Source: GCA-002780795 sp964545385 (lineage in GTDB: Bacteria; Patescibacteriota; Microgenomatia; UBA1406; GWC2-37-13). Taken from it: 64,000 bases of DNA. Positions 26,260 to 34,603 of this stretch are shown piece after piece. The translations under genes and the position numbers were made by a program. Below the pieces are notes generated by a model, which saw nothing but the letters and a program-made list of their open reading frames with translations, had not been told where the DNA came from and searched no databases. Position 1 is the first letter of the stretch; every line of letters starts with the position of its first letter. The stretch spans positions 8,901-72,900 of the forward strand of contig CAZJFG010000003.1 of NCBI GenBank assembly GCA_964545385.1, given 5' to 3'.

Positions 26260-27781
26260 ATGCTACATAATAAATTCTAGTTTGATAACTTCCTGCTGGT
26301 TGGGTAACTCCTACATTTAGTCGGTAACAGACATAAAGTTTTTCGGAACTTGCAACTGTTATTGAATGTGCAATTGTTTGAGCTGAGGAGTCGTTGGTGG
26401 AGCATGCTGTTGGATTTGACGGGTTTAAATAATCAACGCAGGCGAAATTACGGGCACAGTAGCTTCCGTTTGAACAGTAATCGCTGGTTGTATTATATTC
26501 AAAAGGAACGATACTGGCATCAATATTTTCAATAGAATAACCAAAACCAGTAGTTGAGGTTGAGTCCCAGTCGTCGCTTGTCGAATGAGTGCATTGGCTA
26601 TCATCACAGACAGTATCGGCGAGAATGGTCTCCGGTATACCATCACCATTTAGATCAGCTGACATCTCGTCATCTTCGGCTACTTTTAGATAGTAACCTG
26701 ATGTGGCGTTGGTTGATACGGTTATTTTTTGGGCAGCATTCAGAAATGTATTGGTTTGTGTAACATCACCAAACGGTACTGCATAGGCGGTTGAGCTGGT
26801 AACATCAAGTGTCTGGCCGCAGATCGTGTCAGAGTTTTGGCCGGCAATGGTCAAGGTGAGTGATGGGTTGACTTTTGCCGAGACCAAAACTGCTTCAATC
26901 GGCGAGGTGGTGACGATTACATCATCGATTATATTACTACCTCCGTCCAACAATTGTATTTTTATATTATAGGAGTCGGCAGTGCCCTGGTTGTGAGTAT
27001 ATGAACCATTAATTTTTGGTGCGGGGTTAACAAGCGCTTTTGAAGAGTCGCCAATAGTCATAGTAAGAGCCGTACTTGAAAGTGTACCGGTATAACCGCA
27101 GCTTATTTTATGATAATAACTACTGCCGACAAGTTGATAGGCAGTAACTGTTGCCGAACCCCAGGAAACGTCTCCGCCGGTTGGACAGGTAACATTTGAA
27201 TATGTAATACCATTTAGATCAAATCCTGAGTTTGGTCCGCCATCTGGTGCACCATCCTGAGAAGTGGCTGAACTTGAGCCACCGGATGGGATATAGACAA
27301 CAACCGAACCATCAACAACAGTTGTCTGATTGGTAAAAGAAATTGTATGGATAGCCGACTGTGTAGCATAAATAGCATCGCCATCTGACAGTCCAACGCG
27401 CAAACCTTTGGTTAAGATAAAATTATTGCTATCTTGGACTGCGCTTACCTGACATTCGGTCGTACCCGAAGTATTACAGTATCCATTGGGCCCTAAAGAA
27501 ATATTATCTAAAGGAAAAAGATGGTTAGTATCTATATCCGGTGGAAGATAAGAAGTACGGGAAGTTTTAATAGCTATTGAAGTGGTGCCGGCGGTATACG
27601 TTCCACTAGCTTCACCGTAATATGAAAGCCGAGAGTTGGAAAGAGTGTCTGAAGCATTGTAAAGATTTCCAGAATCAACTCTGACCGGAAATTTTACAAG
27701 AAACAAATAACCAGCTTGGGAAAAAAGAAAGATAAATAAAAATAATCTGTAGAAAAAAAGGCGGTATTTTTTTCTGTGCAT
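26246..27781 (-). CDS. WxL-like secreted surface protein, copy 1
   Basis: 511 residues, identical in sequence to copy 2 (28797-30326) apart from the first 20 or so residues. After an N-terminal signal helix comes a Ser/Thr/Gly-rich region (30-330) and a C-terminal domain (about 330-511) with DTVCDDSQCTHSTSDDW, GFGYSIEN and a final VTQPAGSYQTRIYYVAYGTF. The shorter product at 34604 shares the DT-C-D.. C, GFGY and QPAGSYQT landmarks, so they are one family. The last strand resembles the end of WxL domains, and a DUF916-like gene lies next to it as in WxL clusters; the relation is inference. Paired cysteines suggest disulfides. Confidence 0.7.
   Translation of the reverse strand: MHRKKYRLFFYRLFLFIFLFSQAGYLFLVKFPVRVDSGNLYNASDTLSNSRLSYYGEASGTYTAGTTSIAIKTSRTSYLPPDIDTNHLFPLDNISLGPNGYCNTSGTTECQVSAVQDSNNFILTKGLRVGLSDGDAIYATQSAIHTISFTNQTTVVDGSVVVYIPSGGSSSATSQDGAPDGGPNSGFDLNGITYSNVTCPTGGDVSWGSATVTAYQLVGSSYYHKISCGYTGTLSSTALTMTIGDSSKALVNPAPKINGSYTHNQGTADSYNIKIQLLDGGSNIIDDVIVTTSPIEAVLVSAKVNPSLTLTIAGQNSDTICGQTLDVTSSTAYAVPFGDVTQTNTFLNAAQKITVSTNATSGYYLKVAEDDEMSADLNGDGIPETILADTVCDDSQCTHSTSDDWDSTSTTGFGYSIENIDASIVPFEYNTTSDYCSNGSYCARNFACVDYLNPSNPTACSTNDSSAQTIAHSITVASSEKLYVCYRLNVGVTQPAGSYQTRIYYVAYGTF
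26256..27726. repeat. 1471-bp exact direct repeat, copy 1
   Basis: Same sequence as 28807-30277 (offset 2551 bp), ending abruptly on both sides. Protein translations and out-of-frame ORFs agree throughout, so the DNA copies appear identical. The block covers nearly all of the WxL-like gene but not its signal-peptide start. Confidence 0.92.
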
Positions 27782-27800
27782 ATTTCATTATATATATATA

Positions 27801-28793
27801 TTATTCAGTTTTTTTCCGTAGCTGTTTTTTAAGTTCTTCTATCTCGGTTCTTTCCTTGCTGATTTCTTTTTCAAGAAGCGATTCTTTTGTCACAATTCTT
27901 TTATAAACATTATTTATTATGAGGATGATTGCAATAATGCTTAGAATAATAATAAGAGTTATTCTCCAAGGGAATACCCAGGCATAGGTTGTTCCTGTTA
28001 TTGATTGTCCGGTTTTACCATATCCTGCGTTAAAATCAATTTTGTAGCGGCCGAACATCCATTTTGAACCAAGTTGTATTTCGTACTGACGAATACTATC
28101 TGGAAAGATATTATATTTTGGCAAAGTTTCTATTCCGCTTTGTTTGTTAAAAAAACTTGACAGTTGGATAAATCCTTGAGGGCTAATATGATAGTCGGAT
28201 CGATTCAAAACTTCGATCGTAACCGGAATCGGCCCATATTCCAGAAATTTAGGAGTGTTAAGTTTATTAGTATAGGCTTTTTCCGTGCATTTTCCTTCGA
28301 CTAAAAAATAAACGAGACTTGTTAGCTTAAAAGATACCTGAGAAGCTGATTTATTGCCGAGAGCAGTTTGGATTGGTTCGAAATAGACAGCGGCATAATG
28401 GCCGCAACCCGAAACATTTTCCGGAACTTTGACCATAACCGTTGCAGTATAAGGTGTGTTGGCAGCAATATTTACTCGCGACTCAAGAGGTGTCAACCAA
28501 GAAGCAGCTGAATATTTGTTATTTTCCGGCGGTATATAGATGAGATCAGGCGAACCCTCTTTATCCGAAACAACAAAGTCTGCAGTTTTGATTGATCCGG
28601 CAATCGCCTCGGTCCCGGGATTAAAAAACTTGACTTGAATGCGAGTTTCCATTCCAGGTTTAACGTTGATTTCTTGACTTGGAGGAGAAACTGTTAACTT
28701 TATTGTTTGTTGAGCATGAGAAACAAAAGAAAAAGCCAAAAGGCAAAAACTAAAAATCAAAAGTAAAAATAAAAATTTGAAAGTTTTTCTCAT
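27801..28793 (-). CDS. DUF916/WxL-interacting-like membrane protein
   Basis: 330 residues: signal peptide ending near SHA-Q28, then an Ig-like domain starting IKLTVSPPSQEINVKPGMETRIQVKFFNPG, the hallmark opening of DUF916-type proteins, a second beta domain (about 180-270), a membrane helix (278-298) and a cytoplasmic coiled coil rich in Glu/Lys (305-330). In Firmicutes such proteins bind both peptidoglycan and WxL proteins. It lies between the two identical WxL-like genes (3 bp after copy 2, 19 bp before copy 1), and a homologous pair exists at 33583/34604, which supports a conserved partnership. Confidence 0.7.
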   Translation of the reverse strand: MRKTFKFLFLLLIFSFCLLAFSFVSHAQQTIKLTVSPPSQEINVKPGMETRIQVKFFNPGTEAIAGSIKTADFVVSDKEGSPDLIYIPPENNKYSAASWLTPLESRVNIAANTPYTATVMVKVPENVSGCGHYAAVYFEPIQTALGNKSASQVSFKLTSLVYFLVEGKCTEKAYTNKLNTPKFLEYGPIPVTIEVLNRSDYHISPQGFIQLSSFFNKQSGIETLPKYNIFPDSIRQYEIQLGSKWMFGRYKIDFNAGYGKTGQSITGTTYAWVFPWRITLIIILSIIAIILIINNVYKRIVTKESLLEKEISKERTEIEELKKQLRKKTE

Positions 28794-28796
28794 ATA

Positions 28797-30326
28797 TTAA
28801 AATGTACCATATGCTACATAATAAATTCTAGTTTGATAACTTCCTGCTGGTTGGGTAACTCCTACATTTAGTCGGTAACAGACATAAAGTTTTTCGGAAC
28901 TTGCAACTGTTATTGAATGTGCAATTGTTTGAGCTGAGGAGTCGTTGGTGGAGCATGCTGTTGGATTTGACGGGTTTAAATAATCAACGCAGGCGAAATT
29001 ACGGGCACAGTAGCTTCCGTTTGAACAGTAATCGCTGGTTGTATTATATTCAAAAGGAACGATACTGGCATCAATATTTTCAATAGAATAACCAAAACCA
29101 GTAGTTGAGGTTGAGTCCCAGTCGTCGCTTGTCGAATGAGTGCATTGGCTATCATCACAGACAGTATCGGCGAGAATGGTCTCCGGTATACCATCACCAT
29201 TTAGATCAGCTGACATCTCGTCATCTTCGGCTACTTTTAGATAGTAACCTGATGTGGCGTTGGTTGATACGGTTATTTTTTGGGCAGCATTCAGAAATGT
29301 ATTGGTTTGTGTAACATCACCAAACGGTACTGCATAGGCGGTTGAGCTGGTAACATCAAGTGTCTGGCCGCAGATCGTGTCAGAGTTTTGGCCGGCAATG
29401 GTCAAGGTGAGTGATGGGTTGACTTTTGCCGAGACCAAAACTGCTTCAATCGGCGAGGTGGTGACGATTACATCATCGATTATATTACTACCTCCGTCCA
29501 ACAATTGTATTTTTATATTATAGGAGTCGGCAGTGCCCTGGTTGTGAGTATATGAACCATTAATTTTTGGTGCGGGGTTAACAAGCGCTTTTGAAGAGTC
29601 GCCAATAGTCATAGTAAGAGCCGTACTTGAAAGTGTACCGGTATAACCGCAGCTTATTTTATGATAATAACTACTGCCGACAAGTTGATAGGCAGTAACT
29701 GTTGCCGAACCCCAGGAAACGTCTCCGCCGGTTGGACAGGTAACATTTGAATATGTAATACCATTTAGATCAAATCCTGAGTTTGGTCCGCCATCTGGTG
29801 CACCATCCTGAGAAGTGGCTGAACTTGAGCCACCGGATGGGATATAGACAACAACCGAACCATCAACAACAGTTGTCTGATTGGTAAAAGAAATTGTATG
29901 GATAGCCGACTGTGTAGCATAAATAGCATCGCCATCTGACAGTCCAACGCGCAAACCTTTGGTTAAGATAAAATTATTGCTATCTTGGACTGCGCTTACC
30001 TGACATTCGGTCGTACCCGAAGTATTACAGTATCCATTGGGCCCTAAAGAAATATTATCTAAAGGAAAAAGATGGTTAGTATCTATATCCGGTGGAAGAT
30101 AAGAAGTACGGGAAGTTTTAATAGCTATTGAAGTGGTGCCGGCGGTATACGTTCCACTAGCTTCACCGTAATATGAAAGCCGAGAGTTGGAAAGAGTGTC
30201 TGAAGCATTGTAAAGATTTCCAGAATCAACTCTGACCGGAAATTTTACAAGAAACAAATAACCAGCTTGGGAAAAAACAAAAAAAAACAGAACCAGTTTA
30301 TAAATATGACGAATTAATTTTGACAT
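28797..30326 (-). CDS. WxL-like secreted surface protein, copy 2
   Basis: 509 residues, the first gene of the module. The N-terminal MSKLIRHIYKLVLFFFVF differs from that of copy 1 (MHRKKYRLFFYRLFLFIFLF), and from SQAGYLFLVKFP on the two proteins are identical. Both keep a signal-like hydrophobic segment, so both can be exported. A promoter lies close upstream. Identical products with different export signals could differ in dosage or localisation, or the duplication may be very recent. Domain description as for copy 1. Confidence 0.7.
   Translation of the reverse strand: MSKLIRHIYKLVLFFFVFSQAGYLFLVKFPVRVDSGNLYNASDTLSNSRLSYYGEASGTYTAGTTSIAIKTSRTSYLPPDIDTNHLFPLDNISLGPNGYCNTSGTTECQVSAVQDSNNFILTKGLRVGLSDGDAIYATQSAIHTISFTNQTTVVDGSVVVYIPSGGSSSATSQDGAPDGGPNSGFDLNGITYSNVTCPTGGDVSWGSATVTAYQLVGSSYYHKISCGYTGTLSSTALTMTIGDSSKALVNPAPKINGSYTHNQGTADSYNIKIQLLDGGSNIIDDVIVTTSPIEAVLVSAKVNPSLTLTIAGQNSDTICGQTLDVTSSTAYAVPFGDVTQTNTFLNAAQKITVSTNATSGYYLKVAEDDEMSADLNGDGIPETILADTVCDDSQCTHSTSDDWDSTSTTGFGYSIENIDASIVPFEYNTTSDYCSNGSYCARNFACVDYLNPSNPTACSTNDSSAQTIAHSITVASSEKLYVCYRLNVGVTQPAGSYQTRIYYVAYGTF
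28807..30277. repeat. 1471-bp exact direct repeat, copy 2
   Basis: Partner of 26256-27726. Recombination between the copies would delete the DUF916-like gene and one WxL-like gene (2551 bp). Confidence 0.92.
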
Positions 30327-30337
30327 TAATATTATTC

Positions 30338-30367
30338 ATAATAAGGTATTATTTTTATCCTTGTCAA
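30338..30367 (-). promoter_or_regulatory. Promoter of the WxL-like module
   Basis: Minus-strand TTGACA (30367-30362), 18-bp spacer, TATTAT (30343-30338); the ATG at 30326 is 11 nt downstream, so the leader is only a few bases. Confidence 0.6.
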
Positions 30368-30398
30368 GAGCAATGTTTTTCTGCAATAAAATTACCTC

Positions 30399-30427
30399 TT
30401 GACATAAAAATTTTCGTCTGTTAAATT
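30399..30427 (+). promoter_or_regulatory. Promoter of the PaaX-like gene
   Basis: TTGACA (30399-30404), 17-bp spacer, TAAATT (30422-30427), ATG at 30437. It is back to back with the surface-module promoter, so one regulator could act on both. Confidence 0.55.
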
Positions 30428-30436
30428 GTTAGTATC

Positions 30437-31174
30437 ATGGCAATTAAAGAAAGACGGACGAAAATTTTGCTTGCTTTATATTTATTGTCGGACGGTAATT
30501 TTTCGCCAGTAGCCTTTGATGATAAAACACAGAAAATTTTCGACCTTTCGTTAAACCAAAAGACCAGAGGAACAATTTCAGGACTCCTCAAAGAAGAGAT
30601 AATTACAAAAACAATGATAGAAAATACCTATCAACTGACAGAAAAAGGTTTTTACGAACTTTGCTTGGAATTCCCTTTGTTTAGATTTTCCAGAGATAAA
30701 TGGGACGGAAAGTGGAGAATTATTTCCTACGAAATCCCTGAAAAAAAACGGGAGATCCGCGACCGTCTTCGTCGAGAGATGCAGGGTTGGGGACTTGGGC
30801 CGTGGCACAGGTCTTTTTGGCTAACACCACATCCTATTATAGAAACTTTATGTCGACTTGTTTCTCAAAAAGAAGAAGAAAAATACATTCAAGCTTTTGA
30901 AGCCGAACACAGCTTTGGAGATCGCGAACTTTTGATTGAAAAAGTCTGGCAAAAAAGCGAAATCGATAAAAAATATAGGGAAATGTTTAAAAAATGGCAT
31001 GATATTTTATCTTCCGAAGGGGGGAAAATAGATAAGTTTAGAAAAATAATTGCCGAATATGTAAATCTGCTTCGTCTTGATCCGGGTCTTCCGGTAGAGC
31101 TTGTCGGCGAAAAATGGATTGGTTTTGAAGCAGCTAATATCTTTAAAGAGATTAAAAGCATACTTTTAGTTTAA
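30437..31174 (+). CDS. PaaX-like transcriptional regulator
   Basis: 245 residues. An N-terminal winged-helix region (KILLALYLLSDG ... RGTISGLLKEEIITKTMIENTYQLTEKGFYEL) is followed by the PaaX central domain signature WDGKWRIISYEIPEKKREIRDRLRREMQGWGLGPWHRSFWLTPHP, a ferredoxin-like fold related to Cas2, and a C-terminal helical region. PaaX represses phenylacetate degradation in other bacteria, but no such pathway is here. Its divergent position, with promoters only about 30 bp apart, suggests control of the WxL-like surface module (inference). Its 3' end overlaps that of the convergent hydrolase gene by 23 bp. Confidence 0.8.
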   Translation: MAIKERRTKILLALYLLSDGNFSPVAFDDKTQKIFDLSLNQKTRGTISGLLKEEIITKTMIENTYQLTEKGFYELCLEFPLFRFSRDKWDGKWRIISYEIPEKKREIRDRLRREMQGWGLGPWHRSFWLTPHPIIETLCRLVSQKEEEKYIQAFEAEHSFGDRELLIEKVWQKSEIDKKYREMFKKWHDILSSEGGKIDKFRKIIAEYVNLLRLDPGLPVELVGEKWIGFEAANIFKEIKSILLV

Positions 31175-31982
31175 AAACAATGTCTCCTTCCATATCCGTC
31201 CGCCTTATTTTAATTTTCTTGGCTTCAAGTATCTCTAAAACTTCGCGGGCTGGATGCCCATAAGAGTTGTTTTTTCCACAACTTATCACAGCAATCTTGG
31301 GGTCTGCTAAGGAAAGAATTTTTTTTGATAGATTGTATTTTGAGCCATGATGGGGAATTTTTAAAACATCTATTTTTATTTTAGATTGTCCCAACACTCT
31401 TTCAAGTATTGAGAGAGAGATGTCGCCTGTAAATAAAACACTAAATTCGCTTTCTTGCAGTAAAAAAACCAAAGATAGATCGTTGGTATCTGCTGATAGA
31501 TCTTTTATTGGCCAATAAAAACCGATAAAATCATCAAGAATTTTTATTTTATAACCGGCAAAAGGGTGAAAAATAGAAATTTTCTTGTCCGTAATTTTTT
31601 TTATAAGCTGTTTATAGGTAGTTGTTGTCTCTTTAATCGGCACAGAATAGATCATATCGACTCTATACCGATCAATTACCGGAATAAAACCGCCAATGTG
31701 ATCTTTATCCGGGTGTGAAATCATGGCAAGTTCTATTTTCCTGTCAAAAAAAGGCATATGCCGACCAAGACAGTCAAGCACATGACGATCTGGTCCGGCA
31801 TCGACCAAAACATCAACTTTATTTTTTATGCGTAGATAAATCGCATCTCCTTGACCAACATCACAAAAAACTATTTTAGTTCTTGTGTCTGAATATGAGC
31901 TGATAAATATTATTGCACAAACCAGAAGTGAAAATATAAAAGCTACAATAAGCTGCTTTTTACCAATCAGGTCGTTTTTCAT
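31152..31982 (-). CDS. ComEC-type metallo-beta-lactamase protein (split ComEC hydrolase part)
   Basis: 276 residues: a membrane helix (about 9-28), then FCDVGQGDAIYLR, the opening of the ComEC C-terminal hydrolase, SHPDKDHIGG (HxDxDH metal site), LLFTGD and IPHHGSKYN. In most bacteria this domain is fused behind the ComEC channel; here it is a separate membrane-anchored protein encoded 46 bp downstream of the channel gene. It probably degrades the non-transported DNA strand during uptake. All visible metal-site residues are present. Confidence 0.88.
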   Translation of the reverse strand: MKNDLIGKKQLIVAFIFSLLVCAIIFISSYSDTRTKIVFCDVGQGDAIYLRIKNKVDVLVDAGPDRHVLDCLGRHMPFFDRKIELAMISHPDKDHIGGFIPVIDRYRVDMIYSVPIKETTTTYKQLIKKITDKKISIFHPFAGYKIKILDDFIGFYWPIKDLSADTNDLSLVFLLQESEFSVLFTGDISLSILERVLGQSKIKIDVLKIPHHGSKYNLSKKILSLADPKIAVISCGKNNSYGHPAREVLEILEAKKIKIRRTDMEGDIVFKLKVCF

Positions 31983-32028
31983 AGATCAAAAAATTGCCAC
32001 ACGATTGTAAGCAAAAATGTAATTTATA

Positions 32029-32856
32029 TTAAAAATTAAGAAACGCATAAGGAATTTTTGATAGAATTCGGATCACGAAAATAATCCATGTCAATAATCC
32101 ATAACAGATAAAGCTAAAAGGCAATCCAAGGTAATAGTTGATTTTTCCCAAAAAAGCAGTAAAAAAACCAAAAATCATCAAAGGTGTAATGATTGGAGCA
32201 ACAATCAAATTTGAAATAGGTGAAATGAAAGAGATCTGTTTAAAATGAATGAATATTAAAGGTACGGTAAAGATTTGGGCGGCCAAAGATGGTTTCAATT
32301 CTTTCCAGAAAAAAAACTTTAAAGTCTCGGTTAAAATCTTTTTTTTGCTTTTTATTTTTTTTATATTTGGCGGGGTCACATGACCAAAAAAAAGCAGACC
32401 AAGAGTTGCGCCGTAAGAGAGTTTGAGCGAAAGACTTGTCAGCCACTGTGGCCAGAAGATTGAAATAAAAAAAAGAGAAAGCATTATGATAAATAAAGGA
32501 TAAGTTTTTCGTTTAAGGATAACGCCTACGAACGTTAATATACCCATTATGCCCGCTCGAATAATTGGGGCTTGCGGTCCCACAAACCAAATGAACAAAA
32601 TTACAACCAGTATTGTTATCAGCAAAGAGAACGTTTTGCTAAAAAAACAGGTAAAATTGCCAACAATTGCCGCAAGTAATGTAATATTCATTCCAGATAG
32701 CACGACCAGATGCAATAAACCAACAGTTCTCAACTGTTCGTAAAATAATTTGCTGGTTTTTAAGTCAACACCGAAAAGAACTCCGTTTAAAAGTGACGCC
32801 TGAGGTTCTGGCAGGTAGCTATTTATGACTTGAGTGAAGAAATAGGTTGCTGGCAT
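32029..32856 (-). CDS. comEC: ComEC/Rec2 competence channel domain
   Basis: 275-residue polytopic protein made only of the Competence domain (PF03772). Visible are the PEPQASLLNGVLFGVD opening, GLLHLVVLSGMNITLL, GPQAPIIRAGIMG and SLSLKLSYGATLGLLFFG, with about seven to eight membrane helices. The N-terminal OB-fold is missing and the hydrolase is a separate gene. It forms the DNA channel across the cytoplasmic membrane. Its ATG lies 3 bp after the ancestral stop codon of the damaged comEA, showing that the two were tightly linked. Confidence 0.88.
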   Translation of the reverse strand: MPATYFFTQVINSYLPEPQASLLNGVLFGVDLKTSKLFYEQLRTVGLLHLVVLSGMNITLLAAIVGNFTCFFSKTFSLLITILVVILFIWFVGPQAPIIRAGIMGILTFVGVILKRKTYPLFIIMLSLFFISIFWPQWLTSLSLKLSYGATLGLLFFGHVTPPNIKKIKSKKKILTETLKFFFWKELKPSLAAQIFTVPLIFIHFKQISFISPISNLIVAPIITPLMIFGFFTAFLGKINYYLGLPFSFICYGLLTWIIFVIRILSKIPYAFLNF

Positions 32857-32859
32857 ATC

Positions 32860-32921
32860 CTAAATTTGAATAAGGCCCTTTATTTTTTCGAAAACCGACT
32901 GGTTAAGAACTTTTTTTTCAA
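32860..32921 (-). pseudogene. Out-of-frame remnant of the ComEA helix-hairpin-helix
   Basis: Read in the other frame the minus strand gives KIEDLIEKKVLNQSVFEKIKGLIQI followed by TAG at 32862-32860. This matches the second half of a ComEA HhH domain. About 20-25 residues that normally sit between LPGVG and this part are missing, and the deletion shifted the frame. Confidence 0.7.
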
Positions 32922-33479
32922 TTAAATCTTCAATTTTCCAACGCCTGGTAGCTTATCTAATTCTTGTTCTGAAGCCTCATTAATATTAATTAAATCTTGT
33001 TGGCTTATTGGTATATCATTTGAATAATTTGCTTGAAGGTTTTGTAATACTTGTGGATTTTCTACAAAAATTCCGCTTGATGTTTCGGAAAGTGAAGGTA
33101 TATAAATCTTTTCTTGGTCGTTAAGAACTTTTGACAGATTGAAGTTGCGTATAAAATATGATTGATCCGCCTCTTCGGAAAAACCACCGGCCAACTCGAG
33201 AACATCTTTTATTCGAGCCCCAAAGTTTAATTTATAGACGTTTGGTTTTTTAACTGCTCCGCCAATATCAATATAGATTTTTTGATTGGTTAGTTGGGAA
33301 ACTTTCTCAACAGGTTGAATTAACTCTTCGGCATTCGTCTTTGGGAATTGGTTGTAAAAAAAAACAATAAGCGAAACGAGCATAATTAAAAAAGATAGAG
33401 ATATAAGGATAATTTCGGCTTTATACTTTTTCCAAATTTTTTTCCAACCGGTTTTTATTATTTTTTGTAGATTGTTCAT
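32922..33479 (-). CDS. ComEA-like SLBB protein with truncated HhH
   Basis: 185 residues: cytoplasmic start, one membrane helix (about 22-42), an SLBB domain (IYIDIGGAVKKPNVYKLNFGARIKDVLELAGGF, residues 70-128) and the first helix of the DNA-binding HhH (ININEASEQELDKLPGVG), then a premature stop. ComEA needs two HhH motifs to bind incoming DNA, so this protein is probably impaired unless the frame is corrected. It is followed by comEC and the ComEC hydrolase. A sequencing error is less likely than a real deletion because residues are missing, not just shifted. Confidence 0.8.
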   Translation of the reverse strand: MNNLQKIIKTGWKKIWKKYKAEIILISLSFLIMLVSLIVFFYNQFPKTNAEELIQPVEKVSQLTNQKIYIDIGGAVKKPNVYKLNFGARIKDVLELAGGFSEEADQSYFIRNFNLSKVLNDQEKIYIPSLSETSSGIFVENPQVLQNLQANYSNDIPISQQDLININEASEQELDKLPGVGKLKI

Positions 33480-33582
33480 ACTAAATACTTAATAATGTAT
33501 ACCGAATACTTTTTAAATTTGTCAACGGACTATACGCTACAAAATTAGAAAAAAAGAAGATAAAAAGCAGACAATCAAAAGC

Positions 33583-34590
33583 TTATTGGTTTTCAGGCTT
33601 TGAGGTTTTTTTAATAATGACAATAATTATGAAAATAGCGATAATAAGAGCAGCCATGAATTTTAATGGTAGAGCGATAAATGTTGTCGAGGCAGAAAGA
33701 ATTGGTGTTCCCGTACCAAAATTGAGTGAAGTGGAGAGTTTATACTGACCGACAAAAAAACCGGAAAGAAGTAAGGTAACAGGCTTGGTATAAGAAAAAG
33801 AAGCTGAGGGAGTGGCAACAAGTTGTCTTTGAGACTGGGAGAGAATGTTTTGTGGAAAAATATCAAAGTTTGCTTTTTCGCCGAAGTTACCGACAAGTTT
33901 AATTTCACCTTGAGGTTTTATCATGTTTTTACCGTTATTTGAAACGACAAGGACAACTGGAATCTTATCCGTACTCTCAAAAAAATTATAAGTGTTACCG
34001 AAAAGTCTAAATTTTACTTTCGCCAAAACATCAAAAAGGCTAATCTTTCCTTTTAAATCCAAATTTCCATCATTTGTAACAGTAATTAAAATATTGCTTC
34101 CGATTGAGGCTTTGGCGCGCCCTGTACTAATACCCTCTTGAGCAGGCGGCGGTTGAGTTTCTGCAAGGAAAGTGTAATAATAATCGCCTTCAGGCGCACC
34201 TTCCGGAACCCGAATTCGCAATAAAAGTTGCTGAGAACCACTTGATTTTAAAAAAAACGACTGCTCAAGTTGGATCTCTGAGTTGTCAAGATCAAAACGC
34301 ACCGGCCCATCAAATTCCGGTTTGATTTTTACATTACCAAAGTTATCTTTTGCTTCAAAAGGTAAGATCTTGGACTTAAGGATTACCGGATCACCGTAGT
34401 TATCCAACTTATAAGCGATCAATACCGATTTACCTGGTTTTACCACAAGTTCGACTATGGGTGGAGAAATTGCCAAAGAAACTTTTTGGGCATTTGCTTC
34501 GCTTAAATTAAAAGTTAAGAGTATAAAGTTCAAAGTTAAGGTAATCAAAAACCATTTGCCAATTTTGAATTTAAAGTTGCGGTTTTGCAT
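33583..34590 (-). CDS. DUF916-like membrane protein, second module
   Basis: 335 residues: signal peptide (ending near NA-Q35), an Ig-like domain opening VSLAISPPIVELVVKPGKSVLIAYKLDNYGDPV, a second domain around 190-285, and a C-terminal membrane helix (305-325) with a short basic tail. It matches the order of the 27801 product, though it lacks the long coiled-coil tail. It starts 13 bp after the WxL-like gene at 34604, the same pairing as in the first module. Role inferred: holds the WxL-like protein at the wall or membrane. Confidence 0.65.
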   Translation of the reverse strand: MQNRNFKFKIGKWFLITLTLNFILLTFNLSEANAQKVSLAISPPIVELVVKPGKSVLIAYKLDNYGDPVILKSKILPFEAKDNFGNVKIKPEFDGPVRFDLDNSEIQLEQSFFLKSSGSQQLLLRIRVPEGAPEGDYYYTFLAETQPPPAQEGISTGRAKASIGSNILITVTNDGNLDLKGKISLFDVLAKVKFRLFGNTYNFFESTDKIPVVLVVSNNGKNMIKPQGEIKLVGNFGEKANFDIFPQNILSQSQRQLVATPSASFSYTKPVTLLLSGFFVGQYKLSTSLNFGTGTPILSASTTFIALPLKFMAALIIAIFIIIVIIKKTSKPENQ

Positions 34591-34603
34591 TTTGATTTTT
34601 GAT

